Below, one piece after another: positions 1 to 6,474 of a stretch of 8,319 nt of DNA. Positions within the stretch are counted from its first letter, which is position 1. Every line of letters starts with the position of its first letter. Under the pieces are notes generated by a model that was given only the letters and a program-made list of their open reading frames with translations, searched no databases and was not told where the DNA came from. The position numbers and the translations under genes are program-made. The stretch is from an uncultured Verrucomicrobiales bacterium (lineage in GTDB: Bacteria; Verrucomicrobiota; Verrucomicrobiia; Verrucomicrobiales; DEV007): positions 1 through 8,319 of the forward strand of contig CALCSP010000513.1 in NCBI GenBank assembly GCA_937893785.1. Direction: 5' to 3'.

Positions 1-1949
1 TGAGGAGCACTACGGTTGTTAATCCATACGTCAAGATCCCCGTCTTGATCCCAATCGGTAAGGCAGGCAGCTCGCCCATCGTCCGGCAGGTCTAACCCAG
101 AAATTCCGGAGATGTCTGAGAAGCTCTGTCCCATATTATTGCGATAAACGACGTGACGTTCATTTCCGGAAAATGAATTGCCGCGACGAACCGCTTCAAT
201 AAGATCCTGAGCCGGGTTGGAGCGAACAAGTCCAGGACTTGCACCGGAATTACCGAGCGGCACGACCTGCCGCCAGAAAAAACTTCACAAGTCGTCCGGC
301 ATGGTAGCAGTAATGTAACCGTTAGCCACAAAGAGGTCCTCCCAGCCATCGTTGTCTAAATCAGCAAATACGCTACTCCATGCCCACCGTCCCATAGCGG
401 CCATACCTGCCTGCTCAAGAAATTGGTTTGGCTTTATCTGGCTAAGCAAGGTATTACCTTTTGCAAAGCGCTTGTAAACATCCAGTAACCCGCCCTTCTG
501 TGCTATTGGGAAATCAGGCTGTGAAGTTATTCGTGAGCCGGCATTGGAATACATGTTGCCGACATAAAGGTCAGGAAGACCATCCCGGTTAAAGTCACCC
601 CAGCTTGCAGACATCCCGGCACCTTTGTCTTCCACACCGGCTATTGCCGCAATTTCCTTGAAAACTCGTTTTCCGTTCTTGTCTAGGTCATTGCGATAAA
701 GCTGGTTGGCACCGTAATCATTAGCGACATACAAATCAGGATCGCCATCAAGATCAAAATCGTACCACATGGCGGCAAGGCTGTGCCTGTCATTTCCTTG
801 GTTCAGGCCGGTTTGCGTCGTGACCTCGGAAAATGACCAATTGCCATCCCCACTGAAGAGCTGGTTTTCACCACCATCACGGGCGTCATGAAAGAGAAAG
901 AGATTCTCACCTTCTTCTCCAATACGATCACCAAGAGCGAAGGTGATATAGATATCAAGATTGCCGTCCATATTAAAGTCGGCAGCTGCTAGTGCATGAC
1001 AATCCGCGCTGTTGGTGCGTAGCACACCGCGCGCTGCAAAGCTAAGCCCACCTTCATTTTCCAGTAGGCTGATGCCGGCAGGAGTTGCGAGTATAAGATC
1101 TTGATCTCCATCATTGTCGATATCCACGAAGAGCGCAGAGCTTGTATGATCCAGGATTCCGACACCTGCTTCGACTTCCTTCACGGTGCCATCGGCTTGA
1201 TGCATAAAAAGCCGGTTCGGTAGTCCTCCAGGTTGGCAAATATAAACATCGTCCCTGTTGTCACCATCAACATCCCCGAGCGCCATACCGTTACGGATAA
1301 ATGCATCAATGCCATGTGCTGATTCAATTCGCGAGATCCAGTAGTCAATACCATGAGAAAGGTGGTGCAGAAAACCGGGCTCTTTGCCCATGGTGGAATC
1401 GGTTTGTTCAGTAAACCAGGCAATAGGACTTTCGACTAACGGCTGGAAAGTGGCCTGCGTGAAGTCCTGCAAGGAAAGTGAGCCGTCATTATTGATATTC
1501 CATTTTGTGCCTAGTTTGCCGACAACGCAGCCTAATTGACCGCTTGCAAGTTTTGCCTTCAGTTCAATCATGGCGATGGCTAAAAGGCTGTTTTCACTGT
1601 TGGTAATCTGGAAAACATGGACCTCACTGTGCTGTCCTTGACGATCGGAACCTTTAAATTTACCCGCAATCTGCAAAAGGGATTGCGGGAGGTCATGCAT
1701 ATCCGAAGGAACACGACCAACGACTAGGCCAGCCGCTATTTTTTTCAGCTGGGCTTCTACCAAAGCTGCCCTGCGTTCACTTTCTGCGATTGAAGAGAGC
1801 ATCCCTTTTGAAGACGGTATGCTATCATGTTGATCGGGGGTGGCGGAATCCTCTAGGTTTGCTTTGCGGCATGAAGGCATCAAGAGCAGCACTACAACTG
1901 CAAGGCAGCACCACGAGCGTGAAGGGGATTGGCGTTTCAATGTGTTCAT
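1..1949 (-). CDS. Exported FG-GAP/VCBS repeat lipoprotein (CRTAC1-like), interrupted by an in-frame TGA; 3' end outside window
   Basis: Probable cell-surface or periplasmic beta-propeller protein of unknown ligand. The N-terminus has a basic start, a hydrophobic core at residues 15-24 and a lipobox-like LMPSC with Cys27. Asp-rich, probably Ca-binding FG-GAP motifs (DxDxDG type) lie at about residues 226-234, 276-284, 324-332, 397-405, 452-460 and 530-538. The conventional ORF stops after 554 residues at TGA 285-287, just after MPDDL. The same frame continues without a stop for 94 codons to the window edge, reading SFFWRQVVPL and later GNERHVVYRN and DWDQDGDLD, a seventh motif. This is continuous family sequence, so the gene is annotated across the TGA. 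The start at 1949 is chosen because it overlaps the sulfatase stop as ATGA and puts the signal peptide at the N-terminus; an in-frame ATG at 1979 would add ten residues before it. Residues 50-190 match no domain I recognise. The TGA may be selenocysteine, a nonsense mutation or an error. Confidence 0.8.
257..273 (-). promoter_or_regulatory. SECIS-like hairpin just downstream of the in-frame TGA
   Basis: On the coding strand the RNA reads GCGGCA-GGUCG-UGCCGC: a perfect 6-bp stem with a 5-nt loop. Counting the U of UGA as 1, the stem begins at 15 and the loop GGU lies at 21-23. In the E. coli fdhF element, from memory, the loop GGUC starts at 22, is closed by A-U and sits on a 6-bp stem. The string GCAGGUC is shared by both. 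Extra weak pairs (G-U, then C-G and U-G beyond a mismatch) may extend the stem downward. Differences from fdhF: no bulged U in the stem and one extra loop base. The hairpin also encodes W-R-Q-V-V-P, so part of it may simply follow from conserved residues. Confidence 0.4.
285..287 (-). other. In-frame TGA inside the VCBS gene: candidate selenocysteine codon (or nonsense mutation)
   Basis: This single TGA is codon 555 of the VCBS gene, between MPDDL and SFFWRQVV. Reading frame and family similarity are unbroken on both sides, so it is not a frameshift. Three other genes here (sulfatase, uxuA-like, helicase) end in TGA, so UGA is a normal stop in this genome and global reassignment is excluded. 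A SECIS-like hairpin starts 11 nt after the codon. No Cys partner is close by in the protein, and I cannot verify which residue relatives carry here; my recollection leans to Asp in many of them, which weighs against a Cys/Sec site. Confidence 0.4.
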
Positions 1950-3343
1950 TTCCCCGTAAAACCTACCTGCCTGGCCCATTGATCATGTGCTTTTTTCAGC
2001 TTTAGGACAACTTCGGGTTTAGATGAGGCATGGTTTTTTCTTTCTGGATCAGGTTCATTTAAGTTGAGAAGCTGAGTGTTTTTAGGCAGCGGATTTCCAG
2101 GTTCCCATTGCCAGGAGCCACGAGATATTAATTTCCACTCATCGATTCGAACCGCCCAATTGCTGAACCATCCCCAATGCATTTTACGGTTGGGTGATGT
2201 AGCCTTATTTGAAGCAATAATCTTCGACAGGCTGAAGCCATCAAATTTGGGAGCATCCGGATTTTTTTTGATATTGCATAGTTCTAGAATAGTCGGAAAC
2301 CAATCCATTGCTGTGATTGCCTGGTCACGTGATTCTCCAGCCGGCAGAACCCTCGGGTAGGAAATGATAGCTGGAACCCGAATGCCGCCTTCAAGAAAGG
2401 ACCCCTTGTTACCTTTCCATTTTCCCGTGAAGCCGCCTCCGCTGGCTCCGTAAAAGTGTCCCTTGGGATAACCGCTCTTGTGGTTATCGACTCGTATGTG
2501 GTTGCCAGTTTCTTCGGAGTGTCCATTGTCGCTCATGAAAATAATGATAGAGTCTTGCCGCAAGTTCAGGGCTTCGATCTTACTGACAATTTCCCCGATG
2601 TAGTGATCGGTAGCATGCATAATGGTGGCATAGGATTTTCTTGCCGGGTCTTTCATTTTTCGGAAAGGCTGAGCAAATTGGCTTGGTGCCTGTTCCGGGT
2701 AATGTGGGATATTAAAGGGCACAAAAAGGAAAAAAGGACGATCCTTGTTTTCCTCGATAAATGTCAGAGAGCGACGGGTCATCAACTCGGGAAAGTATTG
2801 TCCATCAGCCTTTACAGGTTTGGTTCCCTCATAAAGGTCGTGAAAGCCCTGACCGTGCAAGAAATAGTGGTTGTAGTTGTCAATGAAACCATCCCGAATA
2901 CCAAAGAATTCATCGAAACCCTGCTTCTTCGGGCCAAAGTCTTTGTGGGCACCAAGATGCCATTTACCAAAGAGTGCGTTTCGATATCCGTGAGGTTTCA
3001 ATGCTTCTGCTATGGTCACTTCCTCAAGCGCCATATTGACTCCTTTTGCACTGTTCATGTCCCCCTGTGTCCACCGGTTTACACCACTACGCTGGGGATA
3101 GCGGCCTGTGAGCAGGGCTGCACGGGCAGGGCAACAAACCGTGTGCGCATAAGCCTGTGTAAATAACACTCCCGTCCTCGCTAGTTTGTCGATGTTGGGA
3201 GTAATCAGATCACCAGAACCGTAGCAACCGGCGTCCAGAGTGCCCTGATCATCGGTAAAGAAAATGACCACGTTGGGCTTTCTGGCTGAAGCACAAGTGA
3301 GGATGAGGGAAAAAAAGGCGGGAATGAAAAGGAAAAGACGCAT
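1946..3343 (-). CDS. Secreted type I sulfatase (formylglycine-dependent)
   Basis: Hydrolyses sulfate esters, probably on a sulfated polysaccharide, outside the cytoplasm. The 465-residue protein begins with a signal peptide (MRLFLFIPAFFSLILTCASA, likely cut before Arg21). Metal ligands Asp31-Asp32 sit in FFTDDQG. The signature C-C-P-A-R at 70-74, followed by AALLTGRYP, gives Cys70 as the residue converted to formylglycine by a maturase encoded elsewhere. GKWHLG at 126-131, His214 and DNG at 272-274 complete the usual active-site set. The length is normal for the family. The start at 3343 is preferred over ATG 3373 because it places the signal peptide at the N-terminus and has AGGA just upstream. 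The stop overlaps the start of the VCBS lipoprotein by 4 bp, so the two are probably co-translated. The gene diverges from a mannonate dehydratase-like gene. Substrate cannot be read from sequence; arylsulfatase A or GalNAc-6-sulfatase-like is the nearest type. Confidence 0.93.
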   Translation of the reverse strand: MRLFLFIPAFFSLILTCASARKPNVVIFFTDDQGTLDAGCYGSGDLITPNIDKLARTGVLFTQAYAHTVCCPARAALLTGRYPQRSGVNRWTQGDMNSAKGVNMALEEVTIAEALKPHGYRNALFGKWHLGAHKDFGPKKQGFDEFFGIRDGFIDNYNHYFLHGQGFHDLYEGTKPVKADGQYFPELMTRRSLTFIEENKDRPFFLFVPFNIPHYPEQAPSQFAQPFRKMKDPARKSYATIMHATDHYIGEIVSKIEALNLRQDSIIIFMSDNGHSEETGNHIRVDNHKSGYPKGHFYGASGGGFTGKWKGNKGSFLEGGIRVPAIISYPRVLPAGESRDQAITAMDWFPTILELCNIKKNPDAPKFDGFSLSKIIASNKATSPNRKMHWGWFSNWAVRIDEWKLISRGSWQWEPGNPLPKNTQLLNLNEPDPERKNHASSKPEVVLKLKKAHDQWARQVGFTGK

Positions 3344-3371
3344 TGTCCTGAGTTTATGGTGAGGGTAAGAC
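3343..3371 (+). promoter_or_regulatory. Weak candidate promoter for the uxuA-like gene
   Basis: TTGTCC and TAAGAC are separated by 17 bp, and the second box ends 7 bp before the ATG at 3379, which would make the message leaderless. The -10 match is poor. It is offered because there is no good Shine-Dalgarno (only GAGGG about 13 bp upstream) and only 35 bp separate the two divergent start codons, so any promoter must lie here or inside the sulfatase gene. Confidence 0.2.
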
Positions 3372-3378
3372 ATACAAC

Positions 3379-4332
3379 ATGCGTCTGTCCATGATTGTCA
3401 CGCCTTTTACTGGCGAGAATCTTCAACTTGCTGCTCAGGTCGGCGTTGAAGAGATTGTCGCCGTATATCCCGGGCCGGGTAAAGAGCCACTGTGGAAGGC
3501 CAAGCGCGAGGTTGAGGAACACGGGATGCGGTTAACACACATTGAGCGCAAGCTGCCCCATGATCAAATTGTTCATGGGCTCTCAGGACGCAATGGGCAG
3601 ATTGCAGCCATCAAAGAACTGCTTTACGACATGGCTGATGCAGGGCTTGAAATACTCTGTTATAACTGGATGCCAAGCGAAGACTGGTGCCGAACATCAA
3701 GTAAGAATCGGGAGCGAGGAGGATCATATACGACTGCATTCAATATTGGTGATAAAAACTGCAATGTAACCGATGCGGACGGTCCACCGAAGGCTTCCAC
3801 CTCTGCCTTAAAGTTGTGGGAAAACCTCGAATTTTTTCTCGAAAAGGTTTTGCCTATTGCAGAGGAAACAGGAATTAAGTTAGCCCTTCATCCCGATGAT
3901 CCACCGCTGAAAAACTTTTGGGGGCAGGATCAGATTCTCTACACCATTGATGCCCTGGAGCGGGTTACGAAGCTTGCACCAAGCCCAAGCAATGGAATTT
4001 GCTTCTGTGCTGGGGCACTTGGGCCAACGCGTGAGGATATGCTAGCCGGCATACGACGTCTGGCTGGCAAAATCCATTTTGTCCATTTGCGAAATACACG
4101 TGGCAGTGCTGCGAACTTTCAGGAAACATGGCCGGATAACGGCGAAATCGACCTGCCTGGGGTCGTTCAGGCACTCAGAGATATTGGTTACGATGGAACA
4201 ATCAGGCCGGATCATGCGCCATCCATGGTGGGTGAGGCGAACCAAAACCCGGGATACGAAATGAAGGGCCGAATCTTTGCTGCGGGTTATCTTAGAGGGC
4301 TCATGCAGGCTTGCGGTGGTCAGGAGGATTGA
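3379..4332 (+). CDS. uxuA: Short mannonate dehydratase (UxuA) family protein
   Basis: Mannonate dehydratase converts D-mannonate to 2-keto-3-deoxygluconate in hexuronate (glucuronate) catabolism in the cytoplasm, with Mn. Family landmarks are in order on a TIM barrel: CYNWMP (94-99), HPDDPP (171-176), GICFCAGALG (206-215), HFVHLRN (233-239) and RPDH (276-279). From what I recall of solved UxuA structures, His171, Cys210, His236 and the Asp-His of RPDH are the expected metal ligands; all are present. At 317 residues it is clearly shorter than the roughly 390-residue E. coli enzyme; it lacks much of the insertion after CYNxMP, and the usual F-x-E-x-x-H reads FQETW here. It may therefore be a divergent dehydratase or a relative with another sugar-acid substrate. 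It has no signal peptide. An alternative start is ATG at 3391. The neighbouring sulfatase fits breakdown of sulfated uronic-acid polysaccharide. Confidence 0.82.
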   Translation: MRLSMIVTPFTGENLQLAAQVGVEEIVAVYPGPGKEPLWKAKREVEEHGMRLTHIERKLPHDQIVHGLSGRNGQIAAIKELLYDMADAGLEILCYNWMPSEDWCRTSSKNRERGGSYTTAFNIGDKNCNVTDADGPPKASTSALKLWENLEFFLEKVLPIAEETGIKLALHPDDPPLKNFWGQDQILYTIDALERVTKLAPSPSNGICFCAGALGPTREDMLAGIRRLAGKIHFVHLRNTRGSAANFQETWPDNGEIDLPGVVQALRDIGYDGTIRPDHAPSMVGEANQNPGYEMKGRIFAAGYLRGLMQACGGQED

Positions 4333-4430
4333 TTTCAAGCTTTGGCTTCACGCGCTTATTGAGGCAAATAAAACCCGGTTCGTTTTCCGTACTCGACGAT
4401 AACCCTAATTTAAAGTATCAAAGTGGCTTA

Positions 4431-5723
4431 ATGCGTTACCAAAAAATTGATCCAGAGCTATTTGTTGGAAACAGGGAACGGCTTCGCGCTTTGTTACCTC
4501 CGAATTCCGTAGCTGTTTTCAACTCCAATGACATTTTGCCAACCAATGCCGACGGCACGATGTTATTACGTCAGAACTCGGACATCTTTTACCTTTCAGG
4601 TATCCACCAAGAGGAAACGATACTGGTGATTTTTCCAGATGCTCCTGATGAAAAGCAGCGAGAAATGCTTTTTACCAAGGAGACTTCCGAATTGATTGCC
4701 ATCTGGGAGGGTGCCAAGCATACCAAGCAGTCGGCCAGCGAAACGTCGGGGATCGAGAATGTACATTGGATTGATGCCTTTCCTGGAATTTTCCGGATGC
4801 TGATGACTCAGGCTGACCAGGTCTATCTAAACTCCAATGAGCATGCCAGGGCCACCGACCAAGTCGAGACGCGCGATTTGCGTTTCATCCGAGAGACCCA
4901 GAAACATTACCCCCTACATGACTTCAAGCGGCTTGCGCCTCTGATGGCACAGCTTCGATCCATCAAGAACAGTATCGAAGTAGAGCTGATCAGCAAGGCT
5001 TGTGAAATTACCGAGGCAGGGTTCCGTCGAGTTCTTGAATTTATCAAGCCGGGCGTTAAGGAATATGAGGTAGAGGCCGAACTGATTCATGAGTATTTGA
5101 GGCATGGTTCGGATGGGTTTGCCTATGATCCCATTATTGGCTCGGGTGCTAATGCGTGTGTGCTGCATTATCTGGAAAATGACGCTACTTGTGAAGATGG
5201 CGAAATGCTTTTGATGGATGTCGCTGCTCGATACGCGAATTATAATTCAGACCTCACTCGGACAGTGCCAGTCAATGGCCGTTTCAGTGAACGCCAAAAA
5301 GCCGTATACAATGCCGTATTGCGCACGATGCGTGCTTGTAGCCAAATGCTGCGCCCCGGTGTAATTCTCAAGGACTATCAAGAGGAGGTTGGCAAGCTCA
5401 TTGAATCGGAACTACTTGACCTTCAGTTAATTACCAAGAAGGACATCGATGATCAGGATCCGGAAAAGCCTGCATACAAGAAATATTTCATGCACGGAAC
5501 CAGTCATCATATGGGCCTTGATGTGCATGACCTAGGTGACACGTGGCGGCCTGTTGAAGAAGGAATGGTGTTCACCATTGAGCCAGGTATTTACATCCGT
5601 GAAGAGAACTTCGGATGTCGGTTGGAGAATAACTACCTGATTGGTAAGGATGGCAATGTAGACCTCATGGCGACGATTCCCGTAGAGGCGGAGGAGATTG
5701 AGGAACTCATGAATGCCGTTTAG
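4431..5723 (+). CDS. pepP: Xaa-Pro aminopeptidase, M24B family
   Basis: Cytoplasmic metallopeptidase that removes an N-terminal residue preceding proline. The 430-residue protein has an N-terminal aminopeptidase-P domain (about 1-170, with the typical NSNDILPTNADG and QNSDIFYLSGI) and a C-terminal pita-bread catalytic domain. All five dinuclear metal ligands are visible: Asp263 (LLMDVAARY), Asp274 (NSDLTR), His359 (HGTSHH), Glu384 (TIEPGIY) and Glu398 (CRLENNY). His246 in LHYLEN and the His in DVHD match known active-site histidines. The start at 4431 (MRYQKIDPELF) is chosen because relatives begin this way; the frame is open back to an ATG at 4311, but those 40 residues overlap uxuA and look non-coding. 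No strong Shine-Dalgarno is seen. The 98 bp after uxuA contain no hairpin terminator I can support, so read-through from uxuA is possible. Function is unrelated to the sugar genes. Confidence 0.93.
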   Translation: MRYQKIDPELFVGNRERLRALLPPNSVAVFNSNDILPTNADGTMLLRQNSDIFYLSGIHQEETILVIFPDAPDEKQREMLFTKETSELIAIWEGAKHTKQSASETSGIENVHWIDAFPGIFRMLMTQADQVYLNSNEHARATDQVETRDLRFIRETQKHYPLHDFKRLAPLMAQLRSIKNSIEVELISKACEITEAGFRRVLEFIKPGVKEYEVEAELIHEYLRHGSDGFAYDPIIGSGANACVLHYLENDATCEDGEMLLMDVAARYANYNSDLTRTVPVNGRFSERQKAVYNAVLRTMRACSQMLRPGVILKDYQEEVGKLIESELLDLQLITKKDIDDQDPEKPAYKKYFMHGTSHHMGLDVHDLGDTWRPVEEGMVFTIEPGIYIREENFGCRLENNYLIGKDGNVDLMATIPVEAEEIEELMNAV

Positions 5724-5780
5724 CGGACGACTATCTTTACGTTATAAGACTGTTTGGCTAAGCTGTTTCTTCTGTGATGT

Positions 5781-5813
5781 AAAAAGCCGCCGTCCGACAA
5801 GGGACGACGGCTT
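5781..5813 (-). terminator. Rho-independent terminator of the HhH gene
   Basis: AAGCCGCCGTCC (5784-5795) pairs with GGACGACGGCTT (5802-5813) over a 6-nt loop, with one mismatch in 12 positions. On the minus strand the stem is followed by five Ts, as expected of a terminator about 65 bp after the HhH stop codon. On the plus strand there is no T-run after the stem, so it is a poorer terminator for pepP. Confidence 0.8.
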
Positions 5814-5840
5814 GAATTGGGTTGAGGTTTAACCAGCTTT

Positions 5841-5862
5841 TTTGGCTTTCGATTCAGCCAAA
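5841..5862. repeat. Short inverted repeat between pepP and the HhH gene
   Basis: TTTGGCT (5841-5847) and AGCCAAA (5856-5862) form a perfect 7-bp stem with an 8-nt loop. Neither side has a T-run in the right place for an intrinsic terminator. It may help end pepP transcription or protect a 3' end. Confidence 0.4.
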
Positions 5863-5878
5863 CGGGGGAAGGTTCACT

Positions 5879-6352
5879 CTATTGGCTCTTTCGTTTAGAG
5901 GATGTCGGTTTGCTCTTGGAACCACTAGGGGATTTTTTGCTACTTGGAGAGCTGGTCCTCCGTATTGTTAGTGATTTTGCGTGGGCAAGCAGATCAGAAT
6001 ACACAGCATCGCCGATACCCTTGACATTGATGAGTTGGGCAATGGATTTGAATGGCCTTGCTTTGGTGAGTCTGGTGGCACGGATTTTGCCGATGCCGCG
6101 AATGGCTTCCAATTCATTTGTGGCTCCATCATTTAGGAGGACAAGCATCTTTGATTTCTGAGTAGGTGTTAGCTTTTTGGCTGCCTGCTCAGTTGCTATT
6201 TCTTGCGCATTCCTCTCTGGAGCCATCGTTTTTTCAGCGACACGAGTGGTTGTTTTCTTTGCTGCGGCTTTGCTATTTGTCGATAGCCCGGTAATGGCAA
6301 TGGCCGTAATGACTACTCCAGCAATATAATTTATTCTGATTAATGTGTTCAT
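5879..6352 (-). CDS. Membrane-anchored or exported helix-hairpin-helix DNA-binding protein, ComEA-like
   Basis: Small 157-residue protein, probably binding DNA non-specifically through its backbone. Residues 5-24 form a hydrophobic segment after a short basic start (signal peptide or single membrane anchor). Residues 70-128 carry a paired HhH domain of ComEA type, with hairpins RGIGK (85-89) and KGIGD (111-115) and the linking PFKSIAQLINVKG. The tail from 130 is Ser/Lys/Arg-rich and likely disordered, adding DNA affinity. The start at 6352 is chosen because it puts the hydrophobic segment at the N-terminus; the open frame runs to 6481, but the 43 extra residues overlap the helicase start and look non-coding. 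There is no close Shine-Dalgarno, but a -10-like TATACT ends 6 nt before the ATG, so the mRNA may be leaderless. A LexA-like palindrome overlaps the start, suggesting DNA-damage control. A role in DNA uptake or in repair are both possible. Confidence 0.85.
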   Translation of the reverse strand: MNTLIRINYIAGVVITAIAITGLSTNSKAAAKKTTTRVAEKTMAPERNAQEIATEQAAKKLTPTQKSKMLVLLNDGATNELEAIRGIGKIRATRLTKARPFKSIAQLINVKGIGDAVYSDLLAHAKSLTIRRTSSPSSKKSPSGSKSKPTSSKRKSQ

Positions 6353-6359
6353 ATGAACA
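6346..6359. promoter_or_regulatory. Putative LexA operator (Verrucomicrobia-type palindrome)
   Basis: TGTTCATATGAACA is a perfect 14-bp palindrome. It equals the TGTTC-N4-GAACA motif that I recall being reported as the LexA-binding site of Verrucomicrobia. It lies directly after a -10-like box and spans the predicted transcription start and start codon of the HhH gene, the classical place for a repressor. The helicase start is more than 110 bp away on the other side, so control of that gene is less likely. Confidence 0.6.
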
Positions 6360-6386
6360 GTATAACTAAGGATCCTCATTGAGCAA
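6359..6386 (-). promoter_or_regulatory. Candidate sigma70-type promoter of the HhH gene
   Basis: On the minus strand TTGCTC (6386-6381) and TATACT (6364-6359) are spaced by 16 bp. The expected transcription start falls at or next to the ATG at 6352, giving a leaderless or nearly leaderless transcript. The -10 box shares its last base with the LexA-like palindrome, so a bound repressor would block it. Confidence 0.5.
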
Positions 6387-6474
6387 CATCTAATAGGAAA
6401 AATCTGCATTTTATCCAGTGCCTGCTGATATTTGGCTATCGCAACGGGCATTCTTGGCTTAAAGGGGGCGCCAG

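Noticed and set aside
285..287. Genome-wide reassignment of UGA to an amino acid
   Set aside because: The sulfatase, the uxuA-like gene and the helicase all end at TGA at the expected family length, so UGA acts as a stop in this genome.
257..300. Frameshift or programmed slippage at the T6 run after the TGA
   Set aside because: The family sequence continues in the same frame on both sides of the TGA; no shift is needed.
92..349. Separate 85-residue minus-strand ORF at the left end
   Set aside because: It is in a different frame from the VCBS gene, and its sequence resembles no protein, while the VCBS frame gives recognisable repeats over the same bases.
2456..3166. 236-residue plus-strand ORF
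   Set aside because: It is a shadow of the sulfatase, whose catalytic motifs are encoded on the other strand over the same bases.
5841..5862. Second terminator
   Set aside because: The inverted repeat is real, but no T-run follows the stem on either strand.
5830..5872. Minus-strand peptide ending in KAKKAG before a stop, resembling the tail of a small basic protein
   Set aside because: It has no start codon or upstream coding sequence; it lies between a gene end and its terminator and is too short to support.
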